A DNA stretch of 64,000 bases from Purshia tridentata (lineage: Eukaryota; Streptophyta; Magnoliopsida; Rosales; Rosaceae): assembly GCA_003254885.1 (NCBI GenBank), contig QANT01002254.1, forward strand, positions 41,337 to 105,336, given 5' to 3'. Positions 12,301 through 25,149 of the stretch are shown in pieces; the stretch's first letter is position 1, and each line of letters begins with the position of its first letter. A model generated the notes under the pieces. It was given only the letters and a program-made list of their open reading frames with translations, did no database searches and was not told the origin of the DNA. Position numbers and translations under genes: made by a program.

Positions 12301-15300
12301 GTTTGCAGAGACTAATTGACATAAAAAAAGACAACCAACATACCTGAGCTCTTAATTTAAGAACTTCTTCACTCAGACTGTCATTTGTCCTTTTGGCATC
12401 ATCCACAACTTTTGGCAAAGTAAGTGCCGAAAGAGCTGGGGTCGGAGTTGTGGCACGAGGTGGACTAGGGCGTCTTGATGTTGGTGATGTTGCTCGAGAT
12501 GCAATTCTTGATCCAGGAAGAGAAGCTGAGAAAAACTTTTTGGACGATCCAAACACTGGGTTGAAAGATTTAGTCCCATTGAATGCTCGACGCTCAGAAG
12601 CTCCATTTAAAACGGGAGTAACACAATTACTGCTAGAATCCAGTTTCTTGTTTCTTTTAGAAGATCCACTTTCCATTTGTCTAACATTGTTTTGAATCAG
12701 TTCATTGAATCCTTGATTCAGACTTCCTCTTCTACTAAAAGCAGAGCCAGATGAAGTGTTGGCTTCGGTGGCCTTCCTAAGTTTTCCATAACAATTATCA
12801 CAAACACGGTAAGGTTTGTTTGGGTTCGGTGCCATGGAAGCCTTGAGACACTTTTTGCTACTACATGAATGGCATAACACAAGTCCACAATTATAACAAT
12901 TGTGTCTTTTTCTTTTAAAATTAAACGGAAGCCGACAGCCAGAACACATTGATTGATCAACACCAGAGACCCATTTATGAAGACAGATAGCAGCCGTAAA
13001 GTTAGTGCCACAAACAATACTTTTGACTTGTTTGTCTTTTAAAGCTTCGACTAATGTTGGTGAAAATTTATCTTCTGTATCCCCAAGACCTAGTCGACCA
13101 TTTGCACCCTTGCCCCACGTGTAAACTTCAGTTCTTGAAGTTAAAACTGCAATATGATTAGCACCACAAGCAATTTCTTCGACAAAACTCTTCATTAGCT
13201 TTCCCTCAACACGGCTTGGAAGTTTCCCATCAGCTTGAGGGACCCCTAATTGACCAAAAACAGGGCTTCCCATTGTGTAAACCTGGCCCGTAGTTGTAAG
13301 TGCAACAGTCAAACTTTGTCCGCAGGCGACTTGACAGAAGTTGGGTTCAACCAAAGCAGCAACACAAGTGGGCACAAGTCTTGCTTCCTTATCACCATGC
13401 CCAAGTCGACCTTTATCTCCATCTCCCCATGTAAAAAGCTTTCCAGAAGAACAGTTGCTGGAACTTGATGACCCCACCATAACTTCAACAACTGCTGCAG
13501 TGTGCCAAACACCACAAGCTACTCGCACAGTGCGGAGGCCTTTAAGGAGCTCAACTTCCCTGGGAACCGAAATGCTCTTTCGATCCCCATGACCTAGAAC
13601 ACCAAAAGTTCCATCGCCGAAAGTAAACAATTGCCCAGCAGAGGTCACAACAGCTGTGTGCCATGGTCCACATGAAACTGATGAGACGTGAATTCCCTCT
13701 AAGGGTCCACTTAACTTTTTTGGGACCCACTGACTTGATTGAAACCCATGCCCAAGGAGCGCAAAATTGCAAGTACTGCCACCCCATGTGTACATGTCAC
13801 CGGAAAGTGTTACAGCACAAGAATGGTACTCCCCGCATGCTAAAAATTCAATGTTGACATTTTTTAGACCATCTATGAGCTTTGGATGCGAGACATCAGC
13901 ATCCACACCATGTCCAAGTCTGCCTCCTAATTCTTCACCCCAAGAAAATACCTCTCCTTGCTTGGTTACGAAAGCAGCATGTCGTCCACCACAAGCTATA
14001 CTTTGAACATCAAGTACTACAGCAGATTCCAAGACTTTAGGCACAAAAGAGTCCATCTTAAAACATGAGGAACTTCCAACTCGATGTAATCCCCCACCCA
14101 AATAGCAATCACCAATGCCTTCCCCCCAAATGAAAACATCCCCTAATGCATCACCATCATCATGACCAGAGCCTTGACTTGATGAGCTTACAGCACTTGA
14201 TAAACTGACTCTATAAGCATCCACACCTGCACCCTTTATTCGTCCATTCATTCCATCTGAGCCTCCTGATGACAGAGACTGGAATGAGCCACTCGCAGAA
14301 TCTGAAGGAAAGGGAATTTTTGGAGGCAGGGCATATAACATGACATCTGATAAAGCCTTCTCCAAACCGATTTTAGGAGGGCTTTCAAGTGTAGCATGAA
14401 GATGAAAGGGTTCCACCCCATCCTGCATCAATGAAGAAGACTATCTTACTTGTACAGTATAGTTACATACAGTATTAACAAGAGAGACAAAAATAGAACA
14501 CCTTCTGCGAACTATCACCACTACAAAATGGAGAGCTCAAAGGAGAACTTCTCTGGGTGTGTGATCTCGGACTATTTGCTTCAGATGTAACTCCACTTTT
14601 TGATTCTGCTCTCCCCTTCTGGTGAAGGCCACGTGATATTAATGCTTTTAGACCAGTAAACCAGACTTCAGCTTCATCTTTATCCTTGCATATCTGAATA
14701 AGCAAGTGCCATTAAGAAAATAAAAAATAAGTTCAAAGAATAAATTATTGAAGAGCACCCAGTGGGTGTAATACACAGAAGTTACACAAAGAAAAGGTAA
14801 AAGCATAAAGAAGGAAAAGATTTGACAAGAGAAATAAAAGATGTGAAATAAAAAAAATCATTTATAACAATAATACGTTATAAACGATTTTCAGGAAAGG
14901 GGAAGACTGAGTGTGGAAAGCATAATATCCAAGAATCAGATACAGCAGAAATCACCACCAAAGAAGATTCTTACCAAATCTAAAGACCTATCATTATATA
15001 TAAGAGAAAATGACTGATATTCCTTCTCAGGCCGAGGATACCTCTGAAACGTTGGCTGCAGTATTATCAAATTAAAGAATTTTTTGTTACTATGTCATAA
15101 CCAATAAATAAATGAGAAAGCATATTAAACAAGTATTACAGCATTAAAATCATTATTGATATGAAACCCATCATAATCAGAAGGGAATATGATTTTAGAA
15201 AGAATTATGGATAAAATTCCCTAAAAAATCAAACATTAAAAGAAAAGCATAAATTCAGAGTTTCGCTGGAAACATATAAGTTACAAGTTACACATTATTC

Positions 15301-18300
15301 ATGCAAGTATAAGGTCTAAGCTTAGAATTATATGCAAACACCAGGCTACCGCACCCCTTTACCACCCAAGCCAAGGTGAAACATCCCTTTTCCAGTTTTT
15401 CCCCTCGTATAAATAGTTATATACGCAAAACGCAGCCAATCACGTAACCATACATGATAGTCCAGACATGCAAAGGCAAACTCGTACAATCACTCTAATT
15501 CTGTAAATGACGATTATATTTCTTTAACAAATCAGATACCCAGATTTCCAGTACGAGTCTTCCATAATTGATGTACTTATGAAAGCAACAAATTTTTAAA
15601 GAATAATGCTTCACATTCAGTCATAAAATTTAGAATTTCATACAGTAACATTCACCAAAGAAATATGCCCAAAAACTTTATAAGCCTGTCCTCCTTTCCT
15701 GTTTGCCTAGCCACAATAGAATCAGTAATTGAAATGTTCTGTTATGGGACATAACTCCTTTGACTTTTTCCCCTTTGAGGAATTGGGATGATTACATGTA
15801 CGTTTTGTCTCCAGCCCTAGTTAACCTACAATTAGTCCTCAAGTCATATGAAAGGAACATCAAACTAAATCATTTGCAAACTACATGAGGCCTGCTATAG
15901 CCATGCTACTAACTTGGTCAATGTTTAGAATAAGCTAAAAACTGCAAACAGATTCAAATGGCACAAACCTAAAAGCATCAGCTGTGAAGTTATCAAATGC
16001 TTTTGATATATATGTTCTTGTCATCTATAATTGGCATATTTATTGAAGTATTCACCATTGAAGAGGTGTGGAGATCTCAACATGAAGAACTTACAGTGCG
16101 CTGACCAGATATAATTCTGGAGACATGGCTTAGTTTAACATATTTCTCCTCTTTCCCTGAGTACCATATTAGAGCAGATCCATCCTGAAAGAAGTAACAT
16201 GGAAGAACATTCAAGATCTTTGTAAAAAAATGGCTCATAGAAATTTTGATAAATGATAATAAAAGGTACAAGGTCCATATATCTCGGAACAAAAGAACTT
16301 CAGATAAAGAATTACTGCAACATAAAGATGGATAGATGTAGATACATGCAAGCGTTATTTAGGACCACAAAACATGAGGACAAAATTTTGCATCCTATTT
16401 TTAACTAAACAAGCAGCAAATAGCAGAAGTAGCAGAATGATAACACTGAGAAGTATTGGAGAGTATGTTCCACACTGTCTAGACCCTCTGAGTGAACCAA
16501 TGCCAACTCTTTTCAAGTTTTTTCTTTTTATGATTTTTTGTTGATAAATCCGTCATTCCTTTGTCATTAATTTCATGCTCTTTTTTTCCTTTCAATATCA
16601 TACAAGTAGCACACATGAGAGTTTGCATGGTGTTCTAGTGTCTAACTCAGCCATTGGGGCCATACTGAGAGTAGAAAACTCAATGAAGGTTCCAAATTCC
16701 AAGGCTAGTAAAACCATAGATGCAGGAGAGACATGCCGGAGAAAGTAATTAAGGAGAGGTACTAGTGAATCTGATAACCATTGCTTGGTTATTTCTCATA
16801 GGTTATATCCCACCCCAGTTCACTCCAGTAGATTGAACTATTTTTCTGTAAAAATGAAAGAATTTCTGTGGATTTTTCATTAAAAATTGTTCTACCTATA
16901 CTGCTGTCTGTTATCCTCTTTTGAGTACCACTTGTTGACATTACCATTGATGAAAATCTTGTTAGAGAATGAAATAAATCATTCAAGAAAACAAATTTCA
17001 AGCCAACCCATTATAGACACAGGTGAAAAATATAAAGGAGCATGAGTTTCTTATGCATCTGTATCCTCTCAAATAACTCCAAGTATTGCAGAAGTAACAA
17101 AGATATTGCCTAATGCTCAGAACAGAGATAGCACATATTGCCTTTCACCTCATGTGGCCGGCCTACTTTACTATTGCAGTGCATCACCTATCAGGCTGCC
17201 AGTGTGTGATTAATGAATTGGAAACTTATAAGATCAAAGGAACCTTATAAGATGCCCAGATGAATAAGAACATGTGTTTGGTTTGGAATCTCTTTTGGTA
17301 GTGCCTTACCATCAGACTTGGGTCTTTGCATCCTTGTTAGTGTTTCTTAATATACAGATATAGAGTCATTTTTTCCCTGTCAGAAAGTATGACATGATAT
17401 ATTGCTCTGTGAATTTAGGACCATTGGTTGGGGAGAATCATGTTTGACTATGGGTCCTAATTCACAATCTTGTAACATAACATGCCAAAAATCTAATAAT
17501 TTTGTGATTTCCTTGGTTGATTTGACATTCTTTAGTCGATGAGTATATGATTTTAGTTTGACTTTTGGAGTAGCCTGCATGTATGACATTCTAAGGCGAT
17601 CAAATATTTCAACAAATATCCCTTTTGACATACCTTATAGTTATAGCACAAACAAAGTGAAGCAATGAATAATTAATGAATGATTGATCTTTATGCATTA
17701 ATCAACATGAACGCAAGAGCAGCCACTAGATTGATAAAAACACAACTTCACGTTTAAAAACCAACAGAAAGAACATGCATTAAAGAAAAAGAAACGTGCA
17801 AAAACCAATATATTTATGTACATTACTCTTCAAATGCATTCTGACATACATTGGACAGCCTGAAAGGACAAAATTTCGGCTTTCCTCTGCGTCCATACTT
17901 GAGTAAATGTGCCCCTTTTTTCAGAGCAGTGATGGCCTGCTTTAAAGAATGAGTAGATAACATGAAACAAACTACACATGTTCTCCAAACTGGTAATTGT
18001 ATGGATAAGAACAATATTATAGCACTGTAGAACAAGAAGAATTAATGGGAATATAAGACAGCATACTGTTGATTACAAGGAAAAAACAACTAAATATGTG
18101 GAAATTAAACATATATAGCGCATCTGACAAGCCTTCCCTTTCTTTCTGAGGAGGCAGATGATGCCACATCTAATTAAATGAAGTCACAAAATTTATTTTT
18201 TTCTGCATTGACATATCATGTGCCTTTTATTTGAGCATCCGGGAGGGCTTGCATTTCATGCATATGTACACAGCTGTTCATAGAGTTTAATTTTATCAAG

Positions 18301-18918
18301 GCATCAAGCTAAACCTCCTACGTTCATCAAATTTTAGCCAAGAACTTCATTTGCAGAAAAATGGTTGCGCACGCACGCACACACACAAACATGTGCACAT
18401 ACCGGGGGAAATGAGCATATGAAATAAACGATACAACAGTAATACGGAAATGTAAACATAAACACTCGAGTTATCGAGTAACCAAATACACATCTCCTTA
18501 AGTATTCAGTAAGACAATCCCACAATGAGATGACTAAGAACAGTTTATCCAGTGATTGCATATTAACCATGAAGAAGTATAATTGCTTACATGAGAATGC
18601 ATGAACCAACTCGTTAAGCTTATGTGTATTATACCTCTGATAAACACATCTTAAGACTTTTTAACCAATAAGACCTTGAAAATTTTAACCAAAAAGAACC
18701 AATAAAAAAAAACTATAAATATGAATAAAATTAGTAATTGACAATTATCATTAATGAAGCTTCTCATTCACTCATCAACTGCGCTTTCAACTTCAAAAAG
18801 TCATAAACAGAAACAAAAAACAAAAAAAGTAAATTCCAGAGTCAACGAAAAGTGTTACCAAGTCAATGTCCCTTTCGAGTGAGCCCGCCCTTGCCTGATC
18901 CGCAGTCATCCTCTCCAT
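9320..18918 (-). CDS. PRAF: PH-RCC1-FYVE-BRX protein (PRAF/RLD family), complete
   Basis: Nine exons on the - strand: 18918-18859, 17939-17850, 16184-16095, 15055-14975, 14693-14502, 14422-12344, 11316-11170, 10419-10043 and 9452-9320. Their total of 3249 nt gives 1082 residues, normal for the family, and all phases agree. Domains: PH (about residues 25-130), a seven-bladed RCC1 propeller with repeated W-G-x-G motifs (about 265-645), a plant-type FYVE finger with [14 protein letters not shown] and CHSC pairs (about 653-720), a coiled coil encoded mostly by the 147-nt exon, and a C-terminal BRX domain ([13 protein letters not shown]...). Family knowledge: PRAF/RLD proteins bind phosphoinositides, have an RCC1-like domain linked to small GTPases, and are recruited to the plasma membrane by LAZY1-type proteins through BRX to control auxin transport polarity. 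The start is placed at MERM; an in-frame ATG nine bases upstream (18927) is an alternative. Confidence 0.95.
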
Positions 18919-19253
18919 GCGCAACATCAACAATTCAATCTCCTTTCCCCTTCCGAAACCCTAACCTCCATTGCACCCAATGCATCTCCCGTTCCATCTC
19001 TCTCTCTCTCGCAGAGACTTTATCAGGGCCGTTGATCAACCTGCTTCAACAATCACCGATCGAATTCGAGTTCATTTCCGAACAGGAAGTCGTCAAATCG
19101 CCAACGCTACGCAGCTCTCGGAATCGAGCTCGATCGAAGAGTAGGAACAGCAACAGTGGCGGCGAAACAGCTCAGAGTAATCCCTAAACGACGACGTAAT
19201 GCGGCCAAAAAAGGCTGGTAGGTTCCAAGATTCTCGGCTCGTTTACTTCGAGG

Positions 19254-19284
<31 letters not shown>

Positions 19285-19460
19285 CTTCTGCGTTTGTATG
19301 AGAAGAGAGACACAAATTTGGGCTCTGTGGACAAAATATAAAGGAAAGAAATAAAAAAAANAAAAAGAGAGCGAAAAAGCGAGGGAAACAAAAGTGTGAG
19401 AGAATCTGAGTGAGCGAGTAAGTGACGGTGTCGAAAGTGATAGATTGATCCGGTGGAAGA
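18919..19460 (-). promoter_or_regulatory. 5' leader and proximal promoter region of the PRAF gene
   Basis: The - strand upstream of the PRAF start is purine-rich (GA)n, seen on the + strand as CT repeats at about 19250-19290 and again near 19000-19015. GA-rich leaders are common in plant housekeeping genes. A single N sits in an A-run at 19361. No TATA box could be assigned with confidence. Open frames on the + strand here are fortuitous. Confidence 0.45.
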
Positions 19461-20480
19461 CTGACTGAGACTGGAGTGGCGTTCGCTGCTTTCTATTTTT
19501 ATTTTTATTTTTTGTAATTTTCCTTTTTCTAGCTGTCTAGTGTCTCTCTGTGTGTGTGGTCAAACTGCTGACTATTTTTGGTCAACGATCCATTCAGGTT
19601 TCGCCACGACAACCAGAAATTTAAGATGAATGGAATTTGCCTGAATCTGAGGGATAAGTAATTAATTTAAGGGATTTCTAATACTAAATCCATATCCTAT
19701 TTGTTGGATTATCGGATATTTAATTTGAAATATTTTATTTATGTTGAGTAATTTAATATATAAAAATTACTTTACGTACATACATATAAACTATATGTTA
19801 TTTTTGGTATAAAAAAAAACTATATGTTATAAATATAAAAAAATAAATTATTTATTATATTAAATTGAATTGTGTTGTCTTTATCTATAATTTATGTGGT
19901 TGTTCATAATCTATTGTTTGAGGACCTTATGCTGATAGAATAACATACTCTAAATTTTCTCATCTTACAATCTTGAGTATACGAGACTGATCCCTTGCCT
20001 TCTCCAATCTATGGCCATATATACACAAATGGTAATCTTGTTTGTTTAAATTTAATTAGGTTTTACAAAAAAATTATAACGTTTTTAAAAAAGCCCATTT
20101 CTCTCTAGACAAACTCTCTCTCTAAACAATGAGATTCTTTTGCACTGCGATGGCATTTTCGATTTTGTGAGCTATCTCATACCACCAATTTTCATCTTTA
20201 CCCTCCCATGTGATCTTCATCTCCATTCTCGTCCTCTTCATCTGGTACTTTGCATCTTCATCTAGTGTCGTCTTTTTGCATGTAGTTTTCTTCTCTTTTT
20301 TCTTAGCTTCCAAACAACTTTTTGAATCTTGTTTGTTTAATCTAATTGCTCTAATTTTGGTTCGATGTCCTTCTGTTTACACCTTATTTTGGCATTGGAC
20401 TGAGTTTACGGCTAAGCCCAAGTTCGACAAAGCCCAATCCGAAATTGCAACATTGATAAAGGCAAGTCAAGCAAGCCTAA
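19461..20480. other. AT-rich intergenic DNA, nothing recognised
   Basis: Contains long A/T runs near 19720-19860 and a pyrimidine-rich stretch near 20200-20300. No supported gene or element. Confidence 0.5.
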
Positions 20481-20528
20481 GGCCCAGGCTATACCGACCA
20501 CCCTAAGTTGCTATGTTGACCACCCTCA
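20481..20528 (+). repeat. Left terminal inverted repeat of the MULE
   Basis: The first 32 bases match the complement of the right end almost perfectly, and a GTTGACCACC word follows. It pairs with 24158-24221. Confidence 0.8.
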
Positions 20529-20773
20529 TTTTAATTTAGTAAAACCCATTTTTACCCTATAGCAAAATGACCATAAAGAACATAGCACTTATTTTAGACT
20601 TGTTTGCTCCCTACACCCCCCAACTGATTTTACCACCCACTGAAAACCCCAACTTGCAGAACCAGACCCATCTCTCCATCTCTTTCATCTTCAACCTCCA
20701 CCATCTTCATCTTCAACTAAAACCCTAAACATAGATTGTTCATTTAGACACTAAAATTACCTGCATTTGACGA

Positions 20774-22812
20774 ATGGACACTCATAACGACATTTTAGAG
20801 TCATCAAATGAAGTAAGTTTCAATTTTTTTTTAGTTTTCTTGAATTTTTTCGAATCCAAAAAAATCTGTGCACGATTTTTTCAGTACACCAGTATCAAAA
20901 TATGTCATACATTTCGGTATATGCTCTCCGAATAAATATATAATATACGATAGTCATTTGCCGTTTGTAAATTGAACTATAATTATTAATTATTATTCGG
21001 AGGTTATTTGTCTAATAATGTCAAAAGTTTCAGTGGAATTTCGCTGAAGTTTATGCAAAAATTTCGCAAGGGAGACACCGAATATATGTGATATATTCAG
21101 TAGTTAAACTTCGAATAGGGGTGATAAGCAATTTTGTTTTTTTTTTTTTTTTGTGTAGGAGCAACAGCTAGATAATGCTTCTACCGAACACAGTGTGGTT
21201 GAAGAAAAAAGTGAACCTGACTATTCCAATGAATTCACAACAAAAGAAGTAAGCATGTTTTATATGGGAATTATGAGTTATGCATACCTCAATTTCAATT
21301 GAAAATAATTATAATTGTCATGTGTAGGTATTTCAAAGTAAGGATTCAATGCTTAGTTAGATTCGTTCACAAGGAAATAGGAACAACATGGTAATTGTCA
21401 TTAGAAGGTCTGATTCGGGTGGGGTTCGTGGTAAGAGAGCTTGGATTAAATTTGCTTGTGAGAGAAATGGTGAATATGAGCCAAAGAGGTCAAGAAAGTC
21501 AATCAAGTTAGGTTCAGGAGGCCAAACATCAGATAATGGTAGCTATAAGCACCTACTTTCCAATGACAGTAAAGACACTCGTTCGAAGAAATGTAGATGT
21601 CCATTCTCGTTGAAGGCAGTGAACACTGACCGTGGTGATCAATGGAAATTAGAGGTTATATGCGGAATGCATAACCATTTCATTTCACAGTATAGTGAAG
21701 GGCATTCGTTTGCAGGCAGATTAACAAAAGCAGAGAATTCGTTGCTACTGAATTTGTCCAAGACTTTGGTGAAACCGAAAGATATTTTGAAAACCATAAA
21801 AAGCAGAAATCCAGATAATACATCATTAATCAAGACGGTATACAATGCTAGGCAAAAACATAGGGTCATCGAGAAGGCGGGTAGATCAGAGATGCAAGTA
21901 TTGCTAACTAAGTTGAGAGAACATAATTATGTTGAGTGGCATAGAAGTTCTGGTGATGTTGTGACTGACCTGTTTTGGACTCATCCTGGGAGTGTTGACA
22001 TATTACGTGCATTTCCACATGTATTGGTAATGGATTGCACTTACAAGACTAATAGGTATCATTAGCCACTATTTGAGATTGTGGGTGTGACTTCCACTAG
22101 CACAACATTCTCTGTTGCATTCGCTTATAACTGTTCCGAGAAAGAGGACAATTATTCTTAGGCTTTGGGTAGATTACGGTCTTTATTTAATGAAGATTGT
22201 CTTCCTGGTATGATTGTCACTGACCGAGAACTAGCACTTATGTCTACAATCCCTGAAGTGTTTCCTAGTGCCAGACATTTCTTGTGTAGATGGCACATTA
22301 GTAGGAATGTGTTGAAAAGTTGCAGGAAGTTGTTTAGTACGGTTGACAATTGGCAGAAGTTTAATGGTGCTTGGCATTGCTTGGTCGGATCAAATACTGA
22401 AGTTGAATACATGAGTCGATTGCGTGACATGGAAACCAACTTTGGTTCATACGCCGAAGCTATGGAGTACATCAAGAATAATTGGTTGATACCTTACAAG
22501 GAAAGGTTTATAGCTGCATGGACAGACACTTGTATGCACTTTGGTAACACCACTTCGAATAGGATGGAAGGTGCACATTCGAGGCTAAAGAAAGAACTTG
22601 GCACTAGTCAGCTTAGTTTTGAGTTATCGTGGCCGCATATTCATAACTTGATAGAGTCCCAGCATGCACACATTAAGGCATCATTTGAGAAAAGCCGTTA
22701 TTTTATCCAACACAGTGTCAAGAAACACGAGGGGATGAGGGAATTGTTAGGCTATGTATTACATACAGCATTGAATATAATTAGTTGTGAGATAAAGAGG
22801 TACCTTCACTAA
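20774..22812 (+). pseudogene. MULE transposase pseudogene with three in-frame TAG codons
   Basis: Exons 20774-20812, 21159-21248 and 21328-22812 join in phase 0 to a frame of about 537 codons. The second and third exons follow TGTGTAG acceptors, and both introns open with GTAAG. The frame contains an N-terminal DNA-binding-like region with CRCPF and an H-N-H (GMHNHF), then the transposase core: VMDCTYKTNRY (first Asp), VTDRELALM (second Asp), FLCRWHISRN, and NRMEGAHSRLKK (Glu). The only interruptions are TAG at 21358, 22063 and 22159. Two of these stand where relatives of this family usually have Trp. There is no frameshift. The C-terminal SWIM-like part seen in many full-length relatives is missing after 22812. 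The transposase would act in the nucleus on the element ends; as it stands it is not expected to make full-length protein. Confidence 0.85.
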
Positions 22813-22865
22813 CTAACCTTAAATACCTATTAATTTGGACCAATAATTTATATTTGTTTATCTAG

Positions 22866-23096
22866 CTAGACCGTCTCATTCTCATTTGACTGCCCCGCTA
22901 CATCCTCATTTGCCTCTGGATGGACATCTTCCACCACTTGTGGATTAGCTATTTTACGTAATTTCATTCGCCTCGCAGAAGCTGTAGGATGTTTTTGTCC
23001 TTCCTTAAGTGTAGATGGTCCACTTGTAGACGGTCCACTTCCAGCAGCACCACCTTTATCAAGTCTACGACGAGTGGTTACGACTCTCTTTCTCAT
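22866..23096 (-). CDS. Unrecognised short - strand frame inside the MULE
   Basis: A frame of about 76 codons follows a possible TGTAG splice acceptor and begins MRKRVVTTRRR. It is rich in Arg, Lys, Ser, Gly and acidic residues, with a short Pro-Ser-Thr repeat (GPSTSGPST), so it looks disordered and basic at its N-terminus. It could be the end of a second MULE gene transcribed toward the transposase, with upstream exons not identified, or be fortuitous. No function is assigned. Confidence 0.3.
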   Translation of the reverse strand: MRKRVVTTRRRLDKGGAAGSGPSTSGPSTLKEGQKHPTASARRMKLRKIANPQVVEDVHPEANEDVAGQSNENETV

Positions 23097-23244
23097 ACCT
23101 ACATTCAAAAACAAAACAATATAACTGAGAATTGTATGCAACAGAATATAGGATGCATTCGGAAGATGTCCACCAAATAAAGGTACATAGTTCGGGAGAT
23201 GATCACCGAATAAAGTTGTAAATTTTATCAGACAACTATTGAAT

Positions 23245-23617
23245 TGTATTCAAAATTTCAGAATTTTTTTGGCGAATGAATTTCTGAACAAATCCCATAA
23301 AATGAACATTCGAAGACTTTTACTGAATAATTTAAATCTATTCGACAACATACTGCTAAATAATTTCAAATAATTCAGAAAACCACAACCAAATGAAAGA
23401 ATTAAAACCCATAATGGAAAACCCTAACATTTTAACAGCCAACTACAGAATTTTATTCGACATTTCAGAAATTTGTTGGCGAATGAATTTCTGAACAAAT
23501 CCCCTAAGATGAATATCCGAAGATTGTTGCTAAATAATTTAGATCCATTCGACAACATGCTGCTAAATAATTGCACATAATTCAGAACACCAGAACCAAA
23601 TGGAAGAATGAAAACCC
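23245..23617. repeat. Direct repeat of about 165 bp inside the MULE
   Basis: Copies at about 23245-23410 and 23452-23617, offset about 207 bp, share GGCGAATGAATTTCTGAACA and long stretches around it with scattered substitutions. This is an old local duplication. Confidence 0.7.
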
Positions 23618-24157
23618 AGAACACAAAACCTTAAACCCACATTCAAATCTCTTTCTACAACATCTAAAATATCAAATCGCCAATGAACTCACCTTAGTTT
23701 CGACGGAATTTGAGACAAAAATGGTTATGGGTGATGGTGACGCCGATGAAAAAGGAAGCAGGCGCCGGCGGTGGCTACTGTTGGTGACGCCGGTGCAAAA
23801 GGCAGTGGACGGTGTGGCTACTGAAGACAGCGCATGAGTGACGGAGATAGAGGGGATGAGTGAGTGAGAGACGGCGCCGCTAACACAGTCAGCAGAGTAG
23901 GAAGGTCAGCAACGACAGAGCCAGCGAAGGAGAAAGGTCAGCAACAACGGAGGCAGCGACGGAGGAAGCTTCGATGGTGATGGCGACGGAGCAGCTTCGA
24001 TGGTGATGGCGACGGAACAGCTTCGAAGCTGTTGGGTGGGATGAGATCAGAAATTTTGGGTGGGTTTACTGAGTAAAAGTAGATGTTTTATTAGATAGGG
24101 ATATTTGTGTAATCATTGGGCGGTTAACTTAGCAAACCTTGTAGAGTTTAAATTAAA

Positions 24158-24221
24158 GGGGTGGTCAACTCAGCAAAGGTGGTCAACTAAGCATCTTAGG
24201 GTGGTCGGTATAGCCTGGCCC
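24158..24221 (-). repeat. Right terminal inverted repeat of the MULE
   Basis: Read on the - strand it begins GGGCCAGGCTATACCGACC. The GTTGACCACC word occurs twice here and once in the left end, so the right terminus carries a small internal duplication. Confidence 0.8.
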
Positions 24222-24673
24222 TAATTTATTCCATCGAATTATAGAGGTTACTTCAGAATTCTCTCCAAAGTTCTAAAATTTTCAAACACGTCCACCGACT
24301 ATCGAAAGTCATGCAACGTTAATGATTTCTTCCATTTTTTCGTTAAATGCCAACATAGACCGATAACTTGTATTTTTTATTTGATGTGTACTTCCATACC
24401 CACAATCACGATGTCATATGGGATTATTTTTTGGTCCAAATTGGCCACATGGCCACTTAACTCTTGATAGACTTAAGTCTTCTCGATTTCTCCACAAACC
24501 CAGTGTTTGATTCCTTTATATTTTGAAAAAATACAAAGTATTATAACTTTTTCATCTCTCTCAAAAGATATGCAAATCTAGGGTCTATCACTTGATTACT
24601 TTTCAAATCTAGTGCAGCTCTCTCAATCCGTCGATTTCTCCACAACCTTTTACACAGTGACCGAAGCGTGAGC
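24222..24673. other. Intergenic DNA, nothing recognised
   Basis: AT-rich sequence between the MULE end and the GRF pseudogene. No supported gene or element. Confidence 0.5.
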
Positions 24674-25149
24674 ATGCAACTTGTGAGAGGCCGTGGATTC
24701 TACGCGAGGAGATTGGAGAAGATGAATATGGAGGTGGTGAACTATTGAAAGTGTGGGAAGAAGTGCAGGGTGATAACCTCATGGATCGACACCAACCCAA
24801 GTAGGAGGTACTTTGGTTGTGATAAACAGTGGGTAAGTCTTGTGAGCTATTACCCTAATTGTGATTTGGTTCAACCTTTTGTATGTTGTATTTGATTCGT
24901 AGGGTGTTGGGGGTTGCAGGTTCAGCCAGTGTTATGACCCTCCATGTGTGAATGGTCAAAGAATGTGATCCCAAGTCTGTTAAAAAACATGAGGAGGCTT
25001 GGATAGAGGCGCATAAAGCAACCATGCTGAGGAGGATGTTGATGGCAACTTGGATGTTGATCGGGGTTGTGATTTTCCTAGCTACGTTTAGAGGTGGTAC
25101 AACTAAGTTGGTGAACAAGCAAAACGTACATCTTGAACTAGAATTGTAG
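24674..25149 (+). pseudogene. Decayed GRF-type zinc-finger gene with C-terminal membrane segment
   Basis: Exon 1 (24674-24832) encodes MQLVRGRGFYARRL..., then KCGKK...TSWIDTNPSRRYFGC, the CxCG...TSW..NP.RR..C core of plant GRF zinc fingers. A TGA at 24746-24748 stands where the first zinc-ligand Cys is expected. After a GTAAG...TTCGTAG intron, exon 2 (from 24903) continues GCRFSQCYDPP. A frame change follows, giving MCEWSKNVIPSLL, and another gives a helix plus a hydrophobic tail (LMATWMLIGVVIFLA). That order (GRF, helix, C-terminal membrane segment) is typical of the family, whose role is poorly known. The stop and two frame changes make it a pseudogene. Confidence 0.7.

Larger units (their letters stand above)
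20481..24221 (+). mobile_element. Mutator-like DNA transposon (MULE), degenerate
   Basis: The element is bounded by inverted termini that both begin GG(C/G)CCAGGCTATACCGACC and continue with CACCCTAAG. It encloses a MULE transposase frame on the + strand and a small gene-like frame on the - strand. Length is about 3.74 kb. No convincing 9-11 bp target duplication is seen; the flanks share only CCTAA next to the ends. The class assignment comes from the transposase. Confidence 0.8.

Noticed and set aside
18852-19187. 111-codon + strand frame opposite the PRAF start
   Set aside because: It is the complement of the PRAF first exon and leader, with no domain.
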